From contig NZ_CP113915.1 of assembly GCF_029395435.1 (NCBI RefSeq), positions 1,178,001 through 1,242,000 of the forward strand: 64,000 bases of DNA. Reading direction: 5' to 3'. Source of the DNA: Bifidobacterium sp. ESL0790. Lineage in GTDB: Bacteria > Actinomycetota > Actinomycetes > Actinomycetales > Bifidobacteriaceae. Both the position numbers and the translations under genes were made by a program. The notes below the pieces were generated by a model, which did no database searches, had not been told where the DNA came from, and saw only the letters and a list, made by a program, of their open reading frames with translations. This document shows, one piece after another, positions 19,739 to 28,246 of this stretch. Numbering within the stretch: the stretch's first letter is position 1; every line of letters starts with the position of its first letter.

Positions 19739-19758
19739 AGGGTGACATTTGTTACCCT
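19739..19758. promoter_or_regulatory. Candidate TetR operator between divergent genes
   Basis: AGGGTGACATTTGTTACCCT is a 20-bp palindrome in which 8 of 10 pairs match. It lies 20 bases before the HXXEE gene start and about 90 bases before the TetR start, the classical position for a TetR-type operator controlling both. Confidence 0.5.
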
Positions 19759-19850
19759 AAGAAGGTAGGTCTCTCGTGAAGCGAACGTCCAACGGATGAC
19801 ACAGATTCATGCGAATTGTCACCTTGGCGTGGAGGAATATTGAGGTTGAT

Positions 19851-20396
19851 ATGACTGGTAATGGAACCGGAGCCGAGGATCGTGTCATTGATGCGCTGTT
19901 TGCCAAGTTGGAGACGAACACCTTCGCGTCCCTGACCGTCTCTGAAATCGCCGCCGCAGCTGGAATCTCACGCAAGACGTTCTATCGGCATTTCAGCGAC
20001 AAGACAAATGTGGTACGTCGATATCTTGAGGGACTGATGTCGGAGTTGGTCGATGAGGACGAACAAATGGACGACATGTCGTTCGCCCAAGGAATCCGGC
20101 ATTATTTCATGTATTTCCAGGATCAGGCGCCGCGTCTCCGACTGTTACGGAACAATGGGCTGTTGGACTTGGCCCTGCCGATTCAAAACGAGGTGTTCGC
20201 CCGACGCTTCCCACAGTTGAACCTGCCCTGGCACGAGCCCGAATTGGGCGAGGAGCGCCTGGCGGACCTCTTCGTCGTAGGCGGCCTATGGAACGTCCTC
20301 ACCGACAGTCTAGATGCCAATCCACCAATCGCCCCAACCCATTTAGCCGCCACGCTCATGTCACAGGTCTCCAAGCGCGCAGCCAAACTGAGCTAA
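19851..20396 (+). CDS. TetR/AcrR family transcriptional regulator
   Basis: The N-terminal helix-turn-helix is typical of TetR: FASLTVSEIAAAAGISRKTFYRHFSDKTNVVRR spans about residues 22-55. The C-terminal ligand-binding part is not specific enough to name a ligand. I prefer ATG 19851 (181 residues, GAGG 5 bases upstream) over ATG 19809, which would add 14 residues. The gene is divergent from the HXXEE membrane protein gene, which is its likely target. The family usually represses its neighbour until a small molecule binds. Confidence 0.88.
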   Translation: MTGNGTGAEDRVIDALFAKLETNTFASLTVSEIAAAAGISRKTFYRHFSDKTNVVRRYLEGLMSELVDEDEQMDDMSFAQGIRHYFMYFQDQAPRLRLLRNNGLLDLALPIQNEVFARRFPQLNLPWHEPELGEERLADLFVVGGLWNVLTDSLDANPPIAPTHLAATLMSQVSKRAAKLS

Positions 20397-20553
20397 AATG
20401 CGGTTGACGATGACAAATAAAGCTGAAGCAACTGCCAAGAAATAATTATTTAGGTGATTACACTTTTCGCACAGAACAATTTGTCAATACAATCAAGACT
20501 CAAAACCAAAGTTCGCAACAAACTGAAAGTTATCAAAAACGAAATGTATGACT

Positions 20554-20584
20554 TTGCCGTTACTGATTTCAGAAGTATACTTCT
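20554..20584 (+). promoter_or_regulatory. Promoter with a palindromic -10 region before the AT-rich ATPase gene
   Basis: TTGCCG (20554-20559) and TATACT (20576-20581) are separated by 16 bases. The -10 lies inside the perfect 14-bp palindrome AGAAGTATACTTCT (20571-20584), 36 bases before the start codon. A repressor bound there would block the promoter. The AAATAATTATTT palindrome at 20440-20451 is a further feature of this AT-rich 224-bp gap. Confidence 0.5.
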
Positions 20585-20620
20585 ATTTAATAATATATTT
20601 TATTGAATGGAGAATTAAAT

Positions 20621-22828
20621 ATGCGTCATTTACAAGTAGAATTCCAGAATTGTCATGGCATCGGAAAGCTGAACGCGACTTTTAATTTTAGGCGATATTC
20701 TTCTTACGCAATTTACGCTCCAAATGGCACAATGAAAACTTCTTTCGCGCAAACCTTTGAGGATTTGAAAAATAATCAAGATACACAAGATGTTGTTTTT
20801 CCTTTAAGACAAAGTGTTCGCCGAATAGAAGATGAGTCCGGAAGCCCGATTGAAAGTTCTTCTGTGGTAGTTATTAATTCCTATGATGAAACTTTGGGCT
20901 TAACCGATGATGTATCAACTTTGCTAGTAGACGCAAATTTAAGAACTGAATACGGAAAAATCGAGTCCATACTTAACGAGAAACAAAATGAGTTACTTAA
21001 GAGTATTAAAGATACAGCTCATACCAATCTGCATCTAGATCAGATTTCTGAAGAAATTACTAATCTCTTTTCTTGTGAAAGTTTTATCGAAGCATGTACC
21101 ATAATTGAGAGCCAACTGAATAATTCTGATTCATCTTTCTCTGATATACAATTTGACGTAATTTTCAATGCGAAAGTTAAAAAATTGTTCGAAGCGGAAG
21201 ATTTTCAAAGATTGTTGGATGAATATATAACTAAGTTAAATTCTTTGTTAGTTGACTCTGATTTTTTCGGTCAAAACCATTTTAATTATTATAATGCGGA
21301 AAAAATTACCGAGTCACTATCTGCAAATCGTTTTTTTGATGCTCAACATGCTCTTTTATTGAGAAATAAAAATTCTGACGAAGAAAAAAGAGTGACGAGC
21401 AGTCAAAGCTTTCAAGAATTGATTGACTCTGAGAAGGAAAGAATTTCCTCAGATAAAGAATTGAAAAAAAGATTGAATAAAATGGGGAAAATTATTAATA
21501 AAAATATCGATACGAGAGATTTTTATGATTTTATTTCTTCACATGTGGAGTATATGCCAGAATTAGCAGATATTAAACAATTTGAAAAGAAAGTTTGGAT
21601 ATCTTACTTCCAGAAAAATGAAGAGCTTCTAAATGAATTGATGTGTTCGGTCGCTAATTCAAATGATGAAAAGGCTAGAATTGAAGAGACTGCGCGTCAA
21701 CAAAAAACTACTTGGGAAAATATAATCAATCTTTTTAATGCACGATTTTATGTGCCTTTTAAAGTTTCGATAAAAAATAGAACAGAAATGATAGTCGGAA
21801 AGGAAACAATTCCGCAGTTGTCCTTTGATTTCGTTGACAATGAACAACTTGAACCCATCCAAAGAGACTCCCTACTTAGAGTACTTAGTAACGGAGAGAA
21901 GAAGGCTCTCTATATCCTAGATATTCTTTTTGAAGTAGAAGAACGGAAGAAACTTGGAAAAGAAACTCTGTTCATCATTGATGATATTGCAGATTCCTTT
22001 GATTATAAGAACAAATATGCAATTATTCAATATTTAAAAGAGATGTCGGAAGAGAGTATATTTCATCTTATTATATTGACTCATAATTTTGATTTCTTTA
22101 GAACGATCGAATTAAGGCATGTAGTTAGTTATGGGTCTTGCCTTATTGCTTATAAGAATGATACCGGAATAGAACTTAAACAGGCTACTGGCATTAAAAA
22201 TCCTTTTGTTGCTGATTTTAAATTGCATCTGTATGATGACGCCACAAAACGAATTGCATCAATTCCTTTTGTCAGAAACCTTATTGAATACACTCGCGGC
22301 ACAGATGATAAGGATTACATGACACTTACGTCTCTTTTACATTGGAAAGGTGATACCCAAAAAATTAACCAAACTGATTTAGATAACATCTTCAATAGCT
22401 TTTTTATGGAAGAAGGTTCGTTTAACGTCAGTGGGCAGCCAGAATCTGTTGTTGCACTAATTTTCAAACAGGCTAATCGACTCTTGGAATCTCCAGAAAG
22501 CCCTAATCTTGAGAATAAGCTTGTTCTTACAATAGCGGTTCGTCTCGAAGCCGAAAGATATATGATCTCGAAAATCGACGATGATGATTTTGTGTCCAAT
22601 ATTTCCTCTGATCAAACTGGGGTTTTGTATGGACGATTTAAGACTCTCAATAATGGAAATCCTGAAAATAGAGAAATAGTAGACGAAGCTGTATTAATGA
22701 CTCCCGAAAGTATTCACGTAAACGCATTTATGTATGAACCTATTATCGATTTATCTGATTCGCATCTTAAAGAGTCTTACAGGAGGCTAACGGAACTTCT
22801 TGATGAAGAGAACAGTCATGAAGAATAG
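20621..22828 (+). CDS. AT-rich ABC-type/AAA ATPase, candidate anti-phage protein
   Basis: The start is ATG 20621 with GGAGA 7 bases upstream. The 735-residue protein has a split ABC-ATPase head: Walker A variant APNGTMKTS (33-41), an ABC-like signature LSNGEKK (422-428), Walker B FIIDDIADSFD (451-461) and the switch histidine in THNFDFF (H488). Between the halves lies a charged, helical stretch (about 90-400) that is probably a coiled coil, as in RecN/SMC-like and PrrC/RloC-type proteins. The remaining C-terminal 240 residues match nothing I recognise. By eye the gene is about one-third GC, far below its neighbours, and its codon usage is foreign, which indicates recent transfer. A defence role is inferred from this class of lone ATPases; no effector domain could be named. 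Confidence 0.85.
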   Translation: MRHLQVEFQNCHGIGKLNATFNFRRYSSYAIYAPNGTMKTSFAQTFEDLKNNQDTQDVVFPLRQSVRRIEDESGSPIESSSVVVINSYDETLGLTDDVSTLLVDANLRTEYGKIESILNEKQNELLKSIKDTAHTNLHLDQISEEITNLFSCESFIEACTIIESQLNNSDSSFSDIQFDVIFNAKVKKLFEAEDFQRLLDEYITKLNSLLVDSDFFGQNHFNYYNAEKITESLSANRFFDAQHALLLRNKNSDEEKRVTSSQSFQELIDSEKERISSDKELKKRLNKMGKIINKNIDTRDFYDFISSHVEYMPELADIKQFEKKVWISYFQKNEELLNELMCSVANSNDEKARIEETARQQKTTWENIINLFNARFYVPFKVSIKNRTEMIVGKETIPQLSFDFVDNEQLEPIQRDSLLRVLSNGEKKALYILDILFEVEERKKLGKETLFIIDDIADSFDYKNKYAIIQYLKEMSEESIFHLIILTHNFDFFRTIELRHVVSYGSCLIAYKNDTGIELKQATGIKNPFVADFKLHLYDDATKRIASIPFVRNLIEYTRGTDDKDYMTLTSLLHWKGDTQKINQTDLDNIFNSFFMEEGSFNVSGQPESVVALIFKQANRLLESPESPNLENKLVLTIAVRLEAERYMISKIDDDDFVSNISSDQTGVLYGRFKTLNNGNPENREIVDEAVLMTPESIHVNAFMYEPIIDLSDSHLKESYRRLTELLDEENSHEE

Positions 22829-22951
22829 CGTTTAAACTTGTAAAATTTAAGAAAAATATTGGACTTGTTCTACTGAGTGTTTATTTTGTAATGCAAGTTT
22901 TTTAATTGCTAATACGCTACTAACTTTTTAGAATTCATCAAGGAGAATTCG

Positions 22952-24475
22952 ATGGCGGAGATTAAATGCCCGAATTGTGGGAAAGTGTTCACGGTTGACG
23001 AGGCCGGGTATGCGGATATCGTCAAGCAGGTGCGGGACAAGGAGTTCGACAAGCAGCTTGGCGAGCGGCTTGAGGCGGCTGGGCGCGAGCAGGAGAAGGC
23101 TCTTGAGCTCGAGCGCAGCAGGGCCAAAGCGGAGTTGCAGAAGGCTGAGTCGAGCAAGGATGCGCAGATTCAGGACTTGCAGGCAAAGCTGGACGCCAGC
23201 GGCTCGGCCAAGGATATGGCGGTCAACGAGGCGGTGCGCCCCATCGAGAAGCAACGTGACGAGCTAAAGGCCCAGTTGGACCAGGCCAAGCTGGAGCAGG
23301 AGAAGGCGTTGGAGGTGGCTAAGGCCCAGTCTCAGACGGAGTTGCAGAAGAGCGTCTCCGAAAAGGAGGCCGAGGCAGCGAAGCTCAGAAACGAGCTTGA
23401 CGCTTTGAAGGCCTCGCGCAAACATGATCTGGAGTCCGCCATCGCCAAGGTGGAGAAAGAGCGCGACGGGCTGAAAAGCGACCTGGACAAGGCCTGTCTT
23501 GAGAGAGAGTCGGCCGACAGGCTCGCCAAGTCCACGTTGGAGTCGGAACGTCAGAAAATCACCGCCGAGAAGGACAAGGAGATCGCCGAGCTTCAGAGCA
23601 GCCTCAAACAGACAAGCCTCAAGCGGGAATTGGATCAGAAGTCGATGAAGGATCGTTACGAGGTGCAGCTCAAGGACCGGGATGACGAGATCGAGCGTCT
23701 GCGGGACTTCCAGACGAGGCAGTCGACGAAGATGGTCGGGGAGTCGTTGGAGCGTTTTTGCCAGGACGAGTTCAACAAGATCCGTCCGACCGCGTTCCCG
23801 ACGGCGTATTTCGAGAAGGACAACGACGCGCGAACAGGTAGCAAGGGCGATTTCATCTTCCGTGAGACGGACTCGGACGGCACCGAACTGGTGTCGATCA
23901 TGTTCGAGATGAAGAACGAGACCGACAGCGCATCCAGGAAGCGCAGGAACGAGGACTTCTTCAAGGAGCTGGACAAGGACCGCAGGGAGAAGAACTGCGA
24001 GTACGCGGTCCTGGTGACGATGCTGGAGCCGGACAGCGACCTGTACAACACCGGCATCGTGGATGTCTCCTACCGGTATCCGAAGATGTACGTGATCCGC
24101 CCGCAGTTCTTCATCCCCATGATCACGCTGCTGCGCAACGCCGCCCAGGACGCGTTGAAGTACAAGGTAGAGCTGAACGAGGTCAAGGCCCAGAACCTCG
24201 ACATCACGCATTTCGAGGAGCAGCTCGATGACTTCAAGGGCGCGTTCGGCCGCAACTACGAGCTCGCCTCGAAGAAATTCACGACCGCGATATCCGAGAT
24301 CGACAAGTCCATCGACCACCTCAAGAAGATCAAGGAGAACCTGCTCGGATCGGAACGCAATCTGCGCCTCGCCAACGACAAGGCGCAGAAAGTGACCATA
24401 CGCAGACTCACCCGGGGCAACGAGACCATGAAAAACAAATTCGCAGAAATCGAGGCGAATGGCAATGGTGACTGA
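22952..24475 (+). CDS. DUF2130 protein: zinc-ribbon-like start, coiled coil, PD-(D/E)XK-like domain
   Basis: The 507-residue protein opens with a single CPNC knuckle (residues 6-9), continues with an almost uninterrupted Glu/Lys/Ala coiled coil (about 25-255), and ends in the DUF2130 domain (about 257-440). Within that domain, E264, then KGD with D300, then FEMK with E319 and K321, are spaced like the acid-(n)-D-(15-20)-EXK signature of PD-(D/E)XK nucleases. The function of the family is unknown to me. It has AAGGAG before the ATG and normal high-GC codon usage, unlike the ATPase gene 123 bases upstream, so the two probably arrived separately. Confidence 0.85.
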   Translation: MAEIKCPNCGKVFTVDEAGYADIVKQVRDKEFDKQLGERLEAAGREQEKALELERSRAKAELQKAESSKDAQIQDLQAKLDASGSAKDMAVNEAVRPIEKQRDELKAQLDQAKLEQEKALEVAKAQSQTELQKSVSEKEAEAAKLRNELDALKASRKHDLESAIAKVEKERDGLKSDLDKACLERESADRLAKSTLESERQKITAEKDKEIAELQSSLKQTSLKRELDQKSMKDRYEVQLKDRDDEIERLRDFQTRQSTKMVGESLERFCQDEFNKIRPTAFPTAYFEKDNDARTGSKGDFIFRETDSDGTELVSIMFEMKNETDSASRKRRNEDFFKELDKDRREKNCEYAVLVTMLEPDSDLYNTGIVDVSYRYPKMYVIRPQFFIPMITLLRNAAQDALKYKVELNEVKAQNLDITHFEEQLDDFKGAFGRNYELASKKFTTAISEIDKSIDHLKKIKENLLGSERNLRLANDKAQKVTIRRLTRGNETMKNKFAEIEANGNGD

Positions 24476-24661
24476 ACACGATTCAAAAGCCGTCACGCTT
24501 TCCTTTGACTTGAGAATTCAAGCAACGTAAGGAATTAAGCATTCTAGATCCGAAACTCAGTACTCACCACGAAAGGGACAATGGCGGCAGGAATCTCAAC
24601 CTATCAATCACAAGAAACCACATGAATGTTTAACGTGACAAGACTTCTGTTTTATTCTTTA

Positions 24662-25498
24662 TTAGGAGAGAAGCGAAACATCTTCGTAGATGGTGTAGCG
24701 GAGGTCGATTTCAGTACTGTCCATAGCCCGCAGCTTACGCTGGTGAGTTAGGTAGGTGGGGAGGAGGGCGATTCCTTTGCGCTGCTCGACCATGGTGATG
24801 ATGGTTTCCAGCGAGTCGACCTCCATCGTCTTTCGGGGCGCGTCTTTGGAGTCTATTCCCGCCGAGGTTCTGAGGTCCTGCAGCGTTTGCTTGCGGAACG
24901 CGCATTCGCGGTCGCTGTTGATCAGTATGGGAAGCGTCTCATTCTCGCCAACATTGTTTTCGCCAGTTCGGTTAGCACCAGCCGTCGTTTCGCTTGTCGC
25001 ACTTTCGTCATCCAATCCAACAAGATATGCGGCTTTGAGCGTCAACGTTCCGGCTTTGCGATAGTTGGTCAAGGTGGAGAGGTCCATAAACGAGATGACC
25101 GCGGCGTATTGGTGGCGCCGCGCCTCGGGGATGATTTCGCTCTGGCGGCGCACGGCCACAGTGTCGAACCGGCCGGGAGAGAAGGTGGGGTCGTTGGTCA
25201 TCAGATGGTGCAGCAGGGTTTCGGTGACAAGCAGGTCGCCGGGCGTGCCGGCCGCCACACGACGCACCTCGCCGAGCTCCGCGTTGATGCGCACGGACGC
25301 GTCGTAGAGACGCCTGCCCACGGCGGTCGGCGTGACACCCCGCGTTTGGCGGACCAGCAGGGTGGTTTGGAATTCGTGTTCGAGGGTCTTGAGGCGCGCG
25401 CTGACGTTGGATTGCGCGTAACCGAGCGCCTTCGCGGCCTTGTTGAGCGAGCCTTCGTCGATGATGGCGCAGAAAATGTCCAGATCGTTGAGATTCAT
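24662..25498 (-). CDS. LysR family transcriptional regulator
   Basis: The N-terminal winged helix-turn-helix is characteristic: MNLNDLDIFCAIIDEGSLNKAAKALGYAQSNVSARLKTLE covers residues 1-40. The remaining effector domain is poorly conserved and, at 278 residues, slightly short for the family. AAGGAG precedes the ATG. The gene is divergent from gap across a 286-bp AT-rich region with two inverted repeats, so it may regulate itself and gap. The inducer cannot be told from the sequence. Confidence 0.88.
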   Translation of the reverse strand: MNLNDLDIFCAIIDEGSLNKAAKALGYAQSNVSARLKTLEHEFQTTLLVRQTRGVTPTAVGRRLYDASVRINAELGEVRRVAAGTPGDLLVTETLLHHLMTNDPTFSPGRFDTVAVRRQSEIIPEARRHQYAAVISFMDLSTLTNYRKAGTLTLKAAYLVGLDDESATSETTAGANRTGENNVGENETLPILINSDRECAFRKQTLQDLRTSAGIDSKDAPRKTMEVDSLETIITMVEQRKGIALLPTYLTHQRKLRAMDSTEIDLRYTIYEDVSLLS

Positions 25499-25633
25499 AG
25501 CGGCCGCTCCTTGTGATTATCTAATTGCCGGATTACCTGATTGCTAAATTGCTTGAATGTTCAATATATCATTAATCACGATGTATCTGAAAAGAAATCA
25601 ACGCTAGAATAACTTAAGCAATAAGCATTTTAC

Positions 25634-25673
25634 TAGAACCTCGAAGTTCTATATATCATCAAAACTGATATAT
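25634..25673. promoter_or_regulatory. Two adjacent inverted repeats in the lysR-gap intergenic region
   Basis: TAGAACCTCGAAGTTCTA (25634-25651, 8 of 9 pairs) runs into ATATATCA/TGATATAT (25651-25658 with 25666-25673). A further copy of ATATATCA is at 25564-25571. Paired dyads between a LysR gene and its divergent partner are typical of LysR binding sites. Confidence 0.45.
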
Positions 25674-25784
25674 CTGTCATTTTCAGGTACTATGCACGCA
25701 CCCCATTTCTCGTTATCTTCGTAACCATAACCAAGAAGCGTTCGAAGCATTCCAGAAGCGCTCCGGCACGGAAAGGATACCAAG

Positions 25785-26807
25785 ATGACAGTGAAAATCG
25801 GCATCAACGGATTCGGCCGCATCGGCCGGCTGACGTTCCGCAGGCTCTTCGAGCTGGGCGGCGACGAGGTGGAGGTAGCGGCCATCAACGACCTCACCGA
25901 CCCGGCCATGCTCGCCTACCTCCTGCAGCACGACACCGTGCAGGGCAGGTTCCCAACGGAGGTCTCCAGCGACGAGACCGGCATCATCGTGGGCGGCAAA
26001 CACTACGACGTCTACGCCGAGCGCGACGCCTCAAAGATTCCTTGGGCGCGCAACAACGGCGTCGAGCTCGTGGTCGAATCGACAGGCTTCTACACCAGCG
26101 ACGCCAAGTCACAGGCGCATCTGGACGCCGGCGTGGCAAAGGTGCTTATCTCCGCGCCAGCCGGCGACGTGCCTACCGTGGTCTACGGCGTCAACCAAGA
26201 CATCCTCGCAGCCAACGACACAATCATTTCGCCCGGCTCGTGCACCACGCAGTCCGTGGCGCTGCTGGCCAAACCGATGAACGACCGGTACGGCATCCGC
26301 GCCGGCTCCCTGACCACGACTCACGCCTACACCGCCTCGCAAAGCCTGACCGATGGTCCCAAAAGCGGCAAGCCACGTGTCAACCGAGCCGCCGGGGAAA
26401 ACATCATCCCGCATTCCAGCGGCGCGGCCAAGGCCATTGGCTTGGTCATCCCCGAGCTCGACGGCAAGATGAAAGGCAAGGCGCAGCGCGTCCCGGTCCG
26501 CTCCGGCTCGCTCACCGAGCTGGCGCTGGTGTTGGAGCAGTCGCCAAGCGCCGAGGAGATCAACGATATGTTCCGTTCGATTACCGCAGGCAACGAGTCG
26601 TTCGGCTACGACGACAGCGGCCTGGTCTCCTCGGACGTAATCGGCGACACCCACGGCGCGATCTTCGACCCGACGATGACCGAGGTGATCGGCCTCGGCA
26701 AGGGCGAGGGCGAGGGCGAGCTCGCCAAAGTGCACGCCTGGTACGACAACGAATACGGCTTCACCTGCAACATGGTCCGCACCCTCCTGCACTACGCGAA
26801 GCTCTGA
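25785..26807 (+). CDS. gap: Glyceraldehyde-3-phosphate dehydrogenase, type I
   Basis: GAPDH oxidises glyceraldehyde-3-phosphate to 1,3-bisphosphoglycerate with NAD and phosphate. In bifidobacteria it forms the lower part of the fructose-6-phosphate shunt. The 340-residue protein has the Rossmann motif KIGINGFGRIGRL near the N-terminus, the active-site loop SPGSCTTQ with catalytic C153, and THAYTASQSLTDGP. The C-terminal VHAWYDNEYGF is the family hallmark. A LysR gene lies upstream in the opposite direction. Confidence 0.96.
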   Translation: MTVKIGINGFGRIGRLTFRRLFELGGDEVEVAAINDLTDPAMLAYLLQHDTVQGRFPTEVSSDETGIIVGGKHYDVYAERDASKIPWARNNGVELVVESTGFYTSDAKSQAHLDAGVAKVLISAPAGDVPTVVYGVNQDILAANDTIISPGSCTTQSVALLAKPMNDRYGIRAGSLTTTHAYTASQSLTDGPKSGKPRVNRAAGENIIPHSSGAAKAIGLVIPELDGKMKGKAQRVPVRSGSLTELALVLEQSPSAEEINDMFRSITAGNESFGYDDSGLVSSDVIGDTHGAIFDPTMTEVIGLGKGEGEGELAKVHAWYDNEYGFTCNMVRTLLHYAKL

Positions 26808-26842
26808 GAAGCCATTGCACAAACACTCGTATACCGACTCGG

Positions 26843-26890
26843 CGCCGAATCACCACCCTCACATAAAGGTCTTGTTTCGGCGGTGTTTTA
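26843..26890 (+). terminator. Probable terminator of gap
   Basis: CGCCGAA (26843-26849) pairs with TTCGGCG (26876-26882), followed by GTGTTTTA. The loop is long (26 bases), so confidence is modest. Confidence 0.4.
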
Positions 26891-27068
26891 TGCTCGGTAT
26901 CCTGCTCACTCCCGCGTGATTCTGTGAACTGAGTACATGTCGTCCGTGAAGAAATTCAAGTCGTCAGGACTCGACGTGGCATAAATAGCCACAAGACATA
27001 TCGCCGTAGCATGCATTATGCTGGATATAGCTGAAATATCTGTCGTCTTCCTTGGAGGGATGCCACTC

Positions 27069-27254
27069 ATGACCATTGTGGAGAAACGCGCGCAGGATGT
27101 GTACCAGGCCGTTCATTCCTCTGAAATGGAAGGACAGTATGTCGATGAAGAGTTTATGGTCGACGCCAAGGAATACATCTTTGGCAATATCGATATTGAT
27201 GAATGGGGGCAGCGCGTCAGAGATCGCGTTCGACGAAAGCTAGCACATGCCTGA
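27069..27254 (+). CDS. VbhA-like antitoxin of a class I Fic module
   Basis: I chose ATG 27069 because GGAGGG lies 9 bases upstream; ATGs at 27018 and 27060 are less well placed. The resulting 61-residue protein carries SSEMEG at residues 17-22. This fits the inhibitory (S/T)xxxE(G/N) helix whose Glu blocks the ATP-binding arginine of Fic enzymes. Its length and overlap of 8 bases with the fic gene downstream match VbhA-type antitoxins, which keep the AMP-transferring toxin silent. Confidence 0.85.
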   Translation: MTIVEKRAQDVYQAVHSSEMEGQYVDEEFMVDAKEYIFGNIDIDEWGQRVRDRVRRKLAHA

Positions 27255-27984
27255 CGAGAACGGATTCATCGACCCATATCTCATCAGAGGCAACAACGTC
27301 CTGGTAAACCTCGTGAACGCGCAAACGCAGGAAGAGTTGCTGTATGCCGAATGCCTGCTTGTCACTTACTCGAGCGCGCAGTTACGTGGCGAACATCTGG
27401 AAGCTGATGGAACAATCAGCCAATTATGCTCGATTCATCATGCTTTATTTCAAGAAGTCTATCCGTGGGCTGGCAAATTCCGAACCGTCGATATCTCAAA
27501 AGGCGGTCAGACATTCCTGCCAGTCGCGTTCCTGGAGACCGGATCGCGATATGTCGAGTCTATTCTGCGGCAAGACAACATGCTCAAAGATATGGACCGA
27601 GAGACTTTCATCAAACGACTGAGCGTCAACTACGACAACCTTAACAACCTACATCCGTTTCGCGAGGACAATGGCCGCGCCCAACGAATCTTTTGGGAGC
27701 TCATCGCACACGATGCCGGTTGGCATTTCGATTGGGGATTGGTGACGAAGAGTTTCAACGATCAAGCTTCAATCACCGCTATGCGTGACGACAATCTGAC
27801 ATTGCTGATCCAAATGTTCGACACCATCGTCAAACCGTTGGACGAACCGCTCGTCGCAGGTCCTAATCCCAAGGCACTAAGCAATGGCGAATATGTACCA
27901 ACCCAAACCATCGGTATCATGCTCGACCCAGCGGAGTATCCCTCGCTCTTCGAACGTTATGCGGGTAAAAACGCGAAGTCCTAA
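27247..27984 (+). CDS. Fic-domain adenylyltransferase toxin
   Basis: The 245-residue protein has the Fic fold, with the core loop HPFREDNGRAQR at residues 136-147, a helical region before it, and a flap-like strand near KGGQTFLP. Fic enzymes move AMP (or another nucleotide) from ATP to a target Tyr/Thr; class I toxins of the VbhT/FicT kind inactivate topoisomerases. The usual loop is HxFx(D/E)(G/A)N(G/K)R. Here the Gly/Ala is replaced by D141, in the part that holds the phosphates, so activity may be changed. H136, E140, N142 and R144 are intact. It overlaps its antitoxin gene by 8 bases. Confidence 0.9.
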   Translation: MPDENGFIDPYLIRGNNVLVNLVNAQTQEELLYAECLLVTYSSAQLRGEHLEADGTISQLCSIHHALFQEVYPWAGKFRTVDISKGGQTFLPVAFLETGSRYVESILRQDNMLKDMDRETFIKRLSVNYDNLNNLHPFREDNGRAQRIFWELIAHDAGWHFDWGLVTKSFNDQASITAMRDDNLTLLIQMFDTIVKPLDEPLVAGPNPKALSNGEYVPTQTIGIMLDPAEYPSLFERYAGKNAKS

Positions 27985-28246
27985 CGAAAAAGAACCGCTG
28001 CAATTGACCATATTTCTCGAGCAGGGACTGAACGCAGCTGGAAAGTAAAAGGTAAGGTTCAAAATAAAGTGGAGGCAGAGCTCGCCCCAACCTGCGACCT
28101 GTGAGAATCACCACCTGGGCACGCCGCATCCCGCAAACATTCAGCAAGCTTTGAGATAAGCGGCTACACTTGTATGGAGTTATCGCCGTTGGCCGAGTGC
28201 CGATGGCATGTGAACAGGCAAGCGACAACGACGAAAGGGGTGCGGC

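Noticed and set aside
20621-24475. The ATPase and DUF2130 genes as one transferred two-gene defence system
   Set aside because: Their base composition differs strongly and DUF2130 has its own 123-bp upstream region, so common origin is not supported. Proximity alone is noted.
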